The notes beneath the pieces are model-generated. The model was given only the letters and a program-made list of their open reading frames with translations. It had not been told where the DNA came from and made no database searches. A stretch of DNA of 5,326 nucleotides. Origin: an uncultured Prevotellaceae bacterium. GTDB lineage: Bacteria; Bacteroidota; Bacteroidia; Bacteroidales; Bacteroidaceae. The DNA lies in NCBI GenBank assembly GCA_946413885.1, contig CAMKMK010000163.1, forward strand, positions 1-5,326, given 5' to 3'. Position numbers and translations under genes: made by a program. How positions within the stretch are numbered: the first letter of the stretch is position 1; every line of letters starts with the position of its first letter. Of the stretch, positions 1 through 5,326 are shown in pieces.

Positions 1-105
1 TCTTGCGCTCCAGTTGGTGCTCAGGCGCAGGCGGAGTCCGGTTTACTGTTTACCGGTTTTGGGGCCAAGAACAAAGGGGAAGGCGTGTGGATAAGGGTGA
101 TTTAA
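1..105 (+). CDS. Possible 3' end of a convergent gene (low support)
   Basis: The plus-strand frame beginning at base 1 is open for 34 codons and ends in TAA at 103-105. The visible peptide ends in AKNKGEGVWIRVI, which reads like an ordinary beta-strand C-terminus, and I do not recognise a family. Support comes from position: the stop lies four bases before a strong hairpin, as expected for a gene running into a terminator and converging on the hydrolase gene. Against it, the piece is short, another frame is also open across the region, and a small CCGGT/ACCGG dyad followed by TTTT (38-60) sits inside it. That dyad could be the real end of a gene lying further left. The start is outside the window. 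Confidence 0.25.
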   Translation, partial: SCAPVGAQAQAESGLLFTGFGAKNKGEGVWIRVI

Positions 106-108
106 GGA

Positions 109-144
109 TTTACCCTTCACCACCCCAAGAGTGTGAAGGGTAAA
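109..144. terminator. Hairpin between convergent units, likely bidirectional terminator
   Basis: Bases 109-120 (TTTACCCTTCAC) pair perfectly with 133-144 (GTGAAGGGTAAA), giving a 12-bp stem with a 12-base loop. For minus-strand transcripts the stem starts about 36 bases after the hydrolase stop. The bases that follow it, TCCTTAAATC, form only a weak U-tract. For plus-strand transcripts it is followed by TATTTT at 149-154. The symmetric arms and position suit termination of both convergent units. The weak U-tracts mean it could instead be a 3'-end stabilising stem. Confidence 0.5.
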
Positions 145-179
145 ACCGTATTTTCCCAAAAGCGTTTTGAAACCCTGAA

Positions 180-3100
180 TCAGAACTTTATCAGCTTGAC
201 AGGCCCCAGAAGACCTGAGGGCTGGAGGGTACTCTGAGCATTCCATGGATTCACGCTGGTCCAGGTCTTGCGTTGAGATTCAGGCAGACGCTGGTCACCA
301 ATCAGACGATTCATCCAGTTATTGACAACCTCCACGCGAATCTTGTTGTCGCCCTGACGGAGATAATTGCTGACATTCACCTGATAGGGATAGGTCCAAA
401 CTCCACCTACGTACTGATCATTGACATAGACTTTACCCATCACCATGACACGCCCCAGGTTGAGATATACGGGGCTGGGGGGCAAGGTGGGCAGAGAGAG
501 GGTGTTCTCGTACTGTGCGATACCAGAATAATAGCGGATGGCTTCGTTGTCGGACTTCGTCCAGTCGGTCAGCTCCTGGAATGTCTGAGGTCCCTGAGGA
601 CCACGACGCTCGCTTTGGAACGTGACGGTCCAGGGAGAGGAAACAACAGCTACCGTAGTAGGCTGGGGATAGTTCTCGCGAGCCTGCGTGGGGCGCTGGG
701 TGGACTGGAATACGATGAAGGTACTCTCGTTGGCAGCCAACTTGATGGGAACGGTGGTGAACAGCCCATTGTCGTCGAACTGAGGCAGGGCGCGCTGCTC
801 AGCAGAAACGGGATTCCACAGCTCTGGCTTGAGGCCTGTCACACGGAACTCGGCATCAAAGGCAATCTCGTTCTCGCTCTGATTGCTGAGGAAATAAATC
901 TCACGATTGCCCAACGTGCGGTGGATGAACTGCACAGGCTGCTGAGGATCCACATGGCAGTCAGGGACGAGATGGAGCCCGTCCATGATTTCCTTGAGCT
1001 TTGTCCCATCAGGGAACACTCGACCCTTGCCGTACGTTCCACCTACCCACATCTTCTGAGCCAGCTGCTGAACCTCCTGGTCGGCATTGGGATAATCCTG
1101 GAGAGAAGGAGAGGCGGTAGGCCGAGGACCCACTACAACCAATCCCTGCTGAACGAGGGAAGAAAGCTTCCTGATGACCTCAGGACGCATCGTGTTCTGC
1201 TTAGGCAAGACGAGCACACGATACTCCATTCCGCAAGGCAGGACGAGCTTGCCACCCTGAACAGTGGACTGAGCAATGATCTCTGCATTGATGTAGTCGA
1301 AGCTGTAGCCGCGAGGGAGAGGGGGATTCACAGCACCTGTCATCTTGGGAGCATCCTCGCCAATGTAGTAAGCAATGTCGGCCACGTATCGACCCTGCTG
1401 AAGCATCAGGTTGCAACGACGCAGATAATCCGAGAACAGGTCCATGTGTTCCCACCATACGTTCTTGCGGTTGAACTCATTGCCGAAACCTGCGCTGATG
1501 CCAGGGAAGGTGGTCTCGTCAGGCTGCTCAATAAAGAGGTGGAGCAACGTGGCATTGATTCCTTCCGTAAAGAAGCGGTCGGTACGCTGCTTCATGACAT
1601 AGGGATAACGGCTGAAACCAGGACCTCCCGCCGTACAGGACTCTGCCCAGACTTTCTGCTTCCCATAGATATGGGCACAAGAGCTGGCAGCACGATTCTC
1701 GATGTCGCCCAAAGAGCCCTCGCTCCAGAACTCACCGCCTACCTCGTCACTCTGGCCACCATACATCAGGAACTCGCTGGGAAATCCCCAATGGCCATAA
1801 CACTCGAGCCATGTGGTGAGACCATGCTGGTTACTGATCTGACGCAAGCCTCCCACATAATCATAAGCCACACGGTCGGCAATCAGTCGACGAAGGTCCC
1901 AAAGGAAACGCTCCGTCTTGTCCTGAGACCCAATCACCTGACCGTAAAGCGTAGGGATATAAGGCACTGGATCGTAGCCATACCGCTTCTGGAAACTCTC
2001 TATCATATCATCTGTCCAGTTCTGGCCGCCAGTCTCGTAGCTGTCCTCTACCACAACCTTGAAACTGGTACGGTCCTCAGCCGGAATACGGCGCAGCAAC
2101 TCGCCCAGGAAGGCATCGAAATGGCTTGCCACATGCTCACGACTCATCTTGTCGACCTCCAAACCCGTTGCCTCACGAGAAGCTGGAGCGTTGGTGACGC
2201 CCGTAGGCAACATCCCTGTACGCAGGATGGTCCACTGGCCCTTGGGAGCCTTCCAGGCAAGAGAGCCATCTGCCTTGAGCAGAGAAGTCAGATCCTGTAC
2301 CTGACTCTCAGAAACCAACAGATTGCTGCCCTGAGGTTCCGGCTGAGTAGGCCACATGTATTCTCCCCACATAGGCAATGGAGTCTGGAACATCTTGCCC
2401 AGCGATTTCTCCTCGAACCGCTCCACACAAGGCTCATCGCTCACAACAGCCGTAAAGGTGCAATCACGAGGGCCTCCTTTACATGTCACACGCACCTGAG
2501 AGGTCTGAGTATCAGGCAGGCTGACAGCGATGGGAGCATGAGGATGGAAACCAACGTTGAGGGCGTGGTTTGTGCGGTCGAGATGCACGGTCTTGAGATG
2601 CTTGAACTCATTCCCCACCTTAGCCTCGATGACGGCATCCGTCAAGAGATAGCTATCACTACGGAACGTGATGCTTCGCACAGTGCGCTCTGCCCCCAAA
2701 TCTATCTCCTGAACCAAATCCTCGTTAGCTTTCTTCTGCAATTGAGCCGTAGTGGGATGGAACTGATCAGATAGGTCAGGAACCGCCAACACACGGACAT
2801 CCTTCGCATCCTTTCCCAAAGATGGCAGTTTGATGGTCTGAACACGTCCATCACCCTTCACCTTCACGCTCTGGCTGGCAAGGTATCGCATAGCCTGCTG
2901 GGGCTGTACCCAGGGACCACCTGACTGGCTCCAACCAGGACAATTGAATATACCTATCTCTATATCCAATTCACTGGCACGCTTTAGTGCAGCATGCATC
3001 ACCTTCCACCACTCGTCGCTCATCACTTTTACTTTACCCGGCTTTACATCATCTTGCCAGATGTTGCCAATGTAGGCACGAGTGATACCCTTCTCCTTCA

Positions 3101-3299
3101 TGGCTTCCAAATCATGTTGAACTCCGCTGACGGAAATGTTGTCGGACATCCAGTACCAATAGACCGCCATACGTTGACTATCAGGAATCTTCTGGAAATT
3201 GGCTGACAAATTGTCAACAGTATCAGCTTGGGCTATTTGAGACGTTCCCATCATGGACAGGAAGGCAAAAGCCATACAGATTTTAGATTTCATATTCAT
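180..3299 (-). CDS. Secreted GH106 glycoside hydrolase (alpha-L-rhamnosidase type)
   Basis: A complete 1039-residue enzyme, the usual size for family GH106. The family consists of inverting alpha-L-rhamnosidases that remove rhamnose from plant polysaccharides such as pectic rhamnogalacturonan. The N-terminus is a signal peptide (lysines 4 and 6, hydrophobic 7-18, likely cleavage after AQA at 25). No lipobox is seen, so a periplasmic location is inferred. Family-like segments include YWYW (47-50), DLEAMKEKGI (63-72) and GIFNCPGWSQSGGPW (116-130). A beta-sandwich-like insert spans about 165-300. Catalytic-region candidates are VEDSYETGGQNWT (417-429; E418) and WAESCTAGG (551-559; E553). Residues about 885-1039 form a C-terminal galactose-binding-like beta-sandwich with YSGIAQY, WTYPYQV and NNWMNRLIGD. 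Start: ATG at 3299 overlaps the upstream stop as ATGA, and the ATG at 3293 (residue 3) is an alternative. The fold call is strong. Exact substrate specificity cannot be read from sequence, and catalytic assignments are by motif position. Confidence 0.92.
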   Translation of the reverse strand: MNMKSKICMAFAFLSMMGTSQIAQADTVDNLSANFQKIPDSQRMAVYWYWMSDNISVSGVQHDLEAMKEKGITRAYIGNIWQDDVKPGKVKVMSDEWWKVMHAALKRASELDIEIGIFNCPGWSQSGGPWVQPQQAMRYLASQSVKVKGDGRVQTIKLPSLGKDAKDVRVLAVPDLSDQFHPTTAQLQKKANEDLVQEIDLGAERTVRSITFRSDSYLLTDAVIEAKVGNEFKHLKTVHLDRTNHALNVGFHPHAPIAVSLPDTQTSQVRVTCKGGPRDCTFTAVVSDEPCVERFEEKSLGKMFQTPLPMWGEYMWPTQPEPQGSNLLVSESQVQDLTSLLKADGSLAWKAPKGQWTILRTGMLPTGVTNAPASREATGLEVDKMSREHVASHFDAFLGELLRRIPAEDRTSFKVVVEDSYETGGQNWTDDMIESFQKRYGYDPVPYIPTLYGQVIGSQDKTERFLWDLRRLIADRVAYDYVGGLRQISNQHGLTTWLECYGHWGFPSEFLMYGGQSDEVGGEFWSEGSLGDIENRAASSCAHIYGKQKVWAESCTAGGPGFSRYPYVMKQRTDRFFTEGINATLLHLFIEQPDETTFPGISAGFGNEFNRKNVWWEHMDLFSDYLRRCNLMLQQGRYVADIAYYIGEDAPKMTGAVNPPLPRGYSFDYINAEIIAQSTVQGGKLVLPCGMEYRVLVLPKQNTMRPEVIRKLSSLVQQGLVVVGPRPTASPSLQDYPNADQEVQQLAQKMWVGGTYGKGRVFPDGTKLKEIMDGLHLVPDCHVDPQQPVQFIHRTLGNREIYFLSNQSENEIAFDAEFRVTGLKPELWNPVSAEQRALPQFDDNGLFTTVPIKLAANESTFIVFQSTQRPTQARENYPQPTTVAVVSSPWTVTFQSERRGPQGPQTFQELTDWTKSDNEAIRYYSGIAQYENTLSLPTLPPSPVYLNLGRVMVMGKVYVNDQYVGGVWTYPYQVNVSNYLRQGDNKIRVEVVNNWMNRLIGDQRLPESQRKTWTSVNPWNAQSTLQPSGLLGPVKLIKF

Positions 3300-4174
3300 G
3301 TGACTGCGTTTTTATTTAGAGGTTTACTATAATTCCATTTGACTGCCAGACTTCGACCCAGACAAAGAGTCCAAATCATGGAAAAGAAGCAGACTCCGAT
3401 GACAGCATTCTCTAATCCCAAAGGAGCGAAGGGAAGTGTACAAACGGAGAAGATGGTACACCAGCTAAGGAGTGACTGGTCTCGAATCGTCTGAAGAAGT
3501 AAGCGACGTCCCCAAAGAGACATACTGAGGTAACCTGTCAGGACCACAGAAAGAAGAAATATCTTGGTATCCCAAAGGAGCTGGAAAATCATGACGGTAT
3601 GATCGGTAAACGTCTCAATGTCAGAAGGAGGACCTGGAAAACCCTTCTTGTATGCCTGCCAGATACTGATGCTGGTGCCAATGAGAAAGCCTACCACCAT
3701 AGGCCAGCATCCTGATCGGAAAAAATGGTCTCGATGGAGGAATGCCAGCCACAAGAAACCTGCGCAAAGAGGAATGGTAATTCCATCGTGGGTATAACTG
3801 CAAAAGATTCCCATTAAAAGCATCAGCATGTACCATCGGCGGAACTCCCGCTGGCTGACTCGATTATATTGGCCTATGAAAAAGGGAACAATGCATTGGG
3901 AACCAAGTTCAATGACAGATGCCTCGTCGAGCAAGAAGAATGTGGAGGCTCCAGGGAAAAAGAACAGCACGAAGATGGCTGTGAGAAAAATCCACCAAGG
4001 ATGATCATCAGTACGTGCAATCTTGCATATAAGATAAATAAGTAAGGTAAAGAGGGCGGCAGTAACGGGAATGATGACAGCTGGTTCCCAAGCCTGATCA
4101 GACCGTATGGGGATCAAACTGAGAATCAGTATTGCCATTCCGAAGATGACAAGGTATGTAAGTGCAATCTTCAT
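3296..4174 (-). CDS. Polytopic inner-membrane protein, function unknown
   Basis: A complete 292-residue, strongly hydrophobic protein with roughly eight to nine predicted membrane spans. They lie near residues 3-21, 31-51, 60-80, 112-126, 131-146, 156-172, 195-220, 236-250 and 255-274. The N-terminal span follows the start with no cleavable signal. Charged or polar stretches that may mark loops include RTDDHPW (54-60), LDEAS (82-86), SQREFRRW (107-114) and KKGFPGPPSDIE (176-187). SYTHDGITIPL (126-136) is the most motif-like segment. The size and topology recall the poorly characterised Bacteroidetes membrane proteins related to GT-C or polymerase-type enzymes, such as the DUF6056 group. I cannot establish membership, and no catalytic signature is certain. 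It is first in a two-gene unit and its TGA overlaps the hydrolase ATG, implying coupled translation. Its product may therefore act with a periplasmic rhamnosidase, for example in glycan handling at the envelope. Confidence 0.85.
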   Translation of the reverse strand: MKIALTYLVIFGMAILILSLIPIRSDQAWEPAVIIPVTAALFTLLIYLICKIARTDDHPWWIFLTAIFVLFFFPGASTFFLLDEASVIELGSQCIVPFFIGQYNRVSQREFRRWYMLMLLMGIFCSYTHDGITIPLCAGFLWLAFLHRDHFFRSGCWPMVVGFLIGTSISIWQAYKKGFPGPPSDIETFTDHTVMIFQLLWDTKIFLLSVVLTGYLSMSLWGRRLLLQTIRDQSLLSWCTIFSVCTLPFAPLGLENAVIGVCFFSMIWTLCLGRSLAVKWNYSKPLNKNAVT

Positions 4175-4220
4175 GTCAAAACCCGTACGAAAATGCCATC
4201 AAAAGGAATCTATCTCAGCA

Positions 4221-4255
4221 CAAAGATAGCAAAAAATAAACTACCAAGCGACAAA
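4221..4255 (-). promoter_or_regulatory. Candidate promoter for the membrane protein-GH106 unit
   Basis: Read on the minus strand, TATCTTTG at 4228-4221 is a perfect match to the Bacteroidetes -7 consensus TAnnTTTG. A TTTG at 4255-4252 could serve as the -33 element. The gap of 23 bases is longer than the usual 19-21, so the upstream half is weaker. Initiation would fall near 4210-4217, leaving a leader of about 40 bases before the ATG at 4174. No Shine-Dalgarno sequence is seen in that leader, which is normal for this phylum. Confidence 0.5.
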
Positions 4256-4292
4256 ATGGACAAAAATATGTCACACGAGACTGACAAAATGG
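4250..4292. repeat. Direct repeat GACAAAATGG x2, 33 bp apart
   Basis: The 10-mer GACAAAATGG occurs at 4250-4259 and again at 4283-4292, identical and in the same orientation. The 33-bp spacing is close to three helical turns, so both copies lie on nearly the same DNA face. Both are upstream of the putative groES promoter. The first overlaps the putative -33 box of the divergent promoter. A regulator binding site is inferred, and no regulator is identified. Confidence 0.45.
4269..4286. promoter_or_regulatory. TGTCA-N8-TGACA dyad, possible operator
   Basis: Five-base inverted arms TGTCA (4269-4273) and TGACA (4282-4286) are separated by eight bases, giving an 18-bp site of the size bound by many dimeric regulators. 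The right arm runs into the second GACAAAATGG copy. It ends about 20 bases before the TTGGCAC element of the groES promoter. Short arms make chance occurrence plausible. Confidence 0.3.
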
Positions 4293-4305
4293 CGCAAGTT
4301 GCAGT

Positions 4306-4322
4306 TTGGCACATGCTTCGTA
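4306..4322 (+). promoter_or_regulatory. Putative groESL promoter, sigma-54-like -24/-12
   Basis: TTGGCAC at 4306-4312 matches the sigma-54 -24 half site perfectly. After the canonical five bases comes TCGTA (4318-4322) against consensus TTGCA: three of five match, including the G, but the usual GC is GT. Initiation would be near 4333, giving a leader of about 40 bases that is A-rich and lacks a Shine-Dalgarno sequence. A housekeeping alternative uses TTTG (4305-4308) with TAAAGCAG (4327-4334), but that -7 match is poor. The position strongly suggests a promoter for groES. Which sigma factor reads it is uncertain. Confidence 0.4.
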
Positions 4323-4371
4323 GGAATAAAGCAGAAAATTATAAATGTTTAAACCTAAAAGAAAATAGATT

Positions 4372-4644
4372 ATGAGTATTAAACCATTGGCAGACCGCGT
4401 GCTCATTGAGCCCGCTCCCGCAGAGACTAAGACAGTTGGTGGAATCATTATTCCTGACACAGCAAAGGAAAAGCCCCTTCAGGGAACCATCGTTGCAGTT
4501 GGTACTGGAACCAAAGATGAAGAGATGGTACTGAAAGAGGGCGATGTTGTACTTTATGGCAAATATGCTGGAACTGAACTGGAACATGATGGCAAGAAGT
4601 TCCTGATTATGCGTCAGAACGATGTAGTAGCAATCCTGAAATAA
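4372..4644 (+). CDS. groES: Co-chaperonin GroES (Hsp10)
   Basis: A complete 90-residue GroES. Seven copies form the lid of the GroEL folding chamber in the cytoplasm. Family landmarks in order are IKPLADRVLIEP (3-14), the mobile loop around residues 16-32 with GGIII (23-27) as the GroEL-contacting hydrophobic tripeptide region, GTIVAVGTG (38-46), KEGDVVLYGKYAGTE (55-69) and the C-terminal strand DVVAILK. It is shorter than the 97-residue E. coli protein mainly because the roof-loop region after VGTG is about five residues shorter. The start is chosen by homology (MSIKPLADRV). It is followed after 24 bases by groEL, so the two are surely one operon transcribed from the divergent region upstream. 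Confidence 0.98.
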   Translation: MSIKPLADRVLIEPAPAETKTVGGIIIPDTAKEKPLQGTIVAVGTGTKDEEMVLKEGDVVLYGKYAGTELEHDGKKFLIMRQNDVVAILK

Positions 4645-4650
4645 TCAACA

Positions 4651-4664
4651 TTCATAATTCATAA
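4651..4664 (+). repeat. Tandem heptamer TTCATAA x2 in the groES-groEL spacer
   Basis: TTCATAA at 4651-4657 is immediately repeated at 4658-4664, and GAAA then precedes the groEL ATG. The 24-base spacer is A/T-rich, with no Shine-Dalgarno sequence and no stem able to terminate or attenuate transcription. It most likely acts as an unstructured translation-initiation leader. Confidence 0.5.
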
Positions 4665-4668
4665 GAAA

Positions 4669-5326
4669 ATGGCTAAAGAAATTAAATTCAATATTGAAGC
4701 CCGCGAGCAAATGAAGCAGGGCGTAGATCAGTTGGCAAACGCAGTGAAAGTAACACTGGGTCCCAAGGGTCGTAACGTGATTATTGAAAAGAAGTTTGGT
4801 GCACCCCAAATCACCAAGGATGGTGTGACCGTTGCAAAAGAGATAGAGCTTGCTGATCATTTCCTGAATGCTGGTGCACAGCTCGTAAAGAGTGTTGCCA
4901 GCAAGACTGGTGACGACGCTGGTGATGGAACAACGACTGCTACCGTATTGGCTCAGGCTATCGTTCGCGAGGGTCTGCGCAACGTGGCTGCAGGTGCTAA
5001 TCCTATGGATCTGAAGCGCGGTATCGACAAGGCTGTTGCCAAGATTGTGGAGAACATCAAGGAACAGTCTGAGCAGGTAGGTAGCGACTACGACAAGATC
5101 GAGCAAGTTGCCACCGTAAGTGCCAACAACGATCCTGAGATCGGCAAGCTGCTGGCTGAAGCAATGAAGAAGGTGAGCAAAGATGGAGTAATCACCATCG
5201 AGGAAGCTAAGGGTCGTGACACCACTATTGGTGTTGTTGAGGGAATGCAGTTTGATCGTGGTTATCTTTCACCCTACTTCGTTACCGATACTGAGAAGAT
5301 GGAGTGTGTAATGGAGAATCCTTACA
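4669..5326 (+). CDS. groEL: Chaperonin GroEL (Hsp60), 5' part
   Basis: The first 219 codons, plus one base, of the 60-kDa chaperonin, cut by the window edge; the family is about 540-550 residues. GroEL forms the double heptameric ring that encapsulates unfolded proteins with GroES, using ATP. The equatorial-domain nucleotide site is present: TLGPKG (29-34), KDGVTVAKEIEL (50-61) and GDGTTTATVL (85-94; D86 corresponds to E. coli D87). The intermediate segment VATVSANND (147-155) follows. The apical domain then starts with EGMQFDRGYLSPYF (191-204), whose Y199, Y203 and F204 coincide with E. coli substrate/GroES-binding positions. No frameshift or missing key residue is seen in this part. The later catalytic aspartate (E. 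coli D398) and the C-terminal tail lie outside the window. The start MAKEIKFN is standard for the family. Confidence 0.98.
   Translation, partial: MAKEIKFNIEAREQMKQGVDQLANAVKVTLGPKGRNVIIEKKFGAPQITKDGVTVAKEIELADHFLNAGAQLVKSVASKTGDDAGDGTTTATVLAQAIVREGLRNVAAGANPMDLKRGIDKAVAKIVENIKEQSEQVGSDYDKIEQVATVSANNDPEIGKLLAEAMKKVSKDGVITIEEAKGRDTTIGVVEGMQFDRGYLSPYFVTDTEKMECVMENPY

Noticed and set aside
38..60. CCGGT/ACCGG dyad followed by TTTT as a plus-strand terminator
   Set aside because: The stem is only five base pairs with a nine-base loop and four T's. It is kept only as an alternative to the low-confidence open frame ending at 105.
157..169. CAAAA-GCG-TTTTG dyad as the hydrolase terminator
   Set aside because: The five-base stem is almost all A/T and no U-tract follows on either strand. 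The stem at 109-144 is far stronger.
43..246. 67-residue minus-strand frame over the end of the hydrolase gene
   Set aside because: It overlaps the hydrolase C-terminus out of frame, runs through the hairpin and has no recognisable features.
839..1458. Small minus-strand frames inside the hydrolase gene
   Set aside because: They are out-of-frame shadows within a continuous GH106 frame.
273..2774. Long plus-strand open frame as a real gene
   Set aside because: It is codon-aligned antisense to a clear GH106 gene, has a shadow-like composition rich in Arg, Leu, His and Thr, and shows no domain or plausible promoter.
4291..4303. Second sigma-54-like site (TGGCGC...TTGCA)
   Set aside because: The GG-to-GC spacing is eight bases instead of the required ten.
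4175..4371. CIRCE operator for HrcA
   Set aside because: No TTAGCACTC/GAGTGCTAA inverted repeat or close variant is present in the groES upstream region.
4193..4375. 60-residue plus-strand frame ending with an ATGA overlap on groES
   Set aside because: It runs through both candidate promoters and the repeats, its Lys/Asn-rich composition reflects A-rich DNA, and no family is recognised. The overlap with groES looks accidental.
4645..5106. 153-residue minus-strand frame opposite groEL
   Set aside because: It lies antisense to unambiguous groEL coding sequence and has no independent signal.

Overview
The window looks like a chromosomal segment from a member of the Bacteroidales, most likely Prevotella or a close relative. 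The evidence is a short (90-residue) GroES, a GroEL N-terminus of the Prevotella/Bacteroides kind, start codons preceded by A-rich leaders with no Shine-Dalgarno sequence, a TAnnTTTG-type -7 element, and a large secreted glycoside hydrolase of a family common in gut Bacteroidetes. Genus-level placement is inferred from familiarity with these proteins, not from a search.

Layout: bases 1-179 hold the 3' flank of the hydrolase gene. This stretch has a 12-bp hairpin and possibly the last 34 codons of a convergent plus-strand gene. Bases 180-3299 (minus) encode a complete 1039-residue family GH106 (alpha-L-rhamnosidase type) enzyme with a signal peptide. Bases 3296-4174 (minus) encode a 292-residue polytopic membrane protein of unrecognised function. 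Its stop codon overlaps the hydrolase start by four bases (ATGA), so the two are very probably one translationally coupled transcript. Bases 4175-4371 are a 197-bp divergent control region. Bases 4372-4644 (plus) are groES, and 4669 to the window end are the first 219 codons of groEL.

Functionally there are two divergent units. One is the universal chaperonin operon. The other couples an exported rhamnosidase-like enzyme to an inner-membrane protein, with no SusC/SusD pair, sensor or sigma factor inside the window. The control region is the most interesting non-coding part. It has a TTGGCAC-N5-TCGTA element resembling a sigma-54 -24/-12 promoter ahead of groES, a perfect 10-bp direct repeat (GACAAAATGG) 33 bp apart, a TGTCA-N8-TGACA dyad between the repeats, and a perfect TATCTTTG -7 box facing the other way. 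No CIRCE (HrcA) operator is visible.

I found no CRISPR array, tRNA, rRNA, insertion sequence or phage gene, and nothing that clearly qualifies as an undescribed system. The best leads are the unusual chaperonin promoter region and the unexplained membrane protein/GH106 pair.
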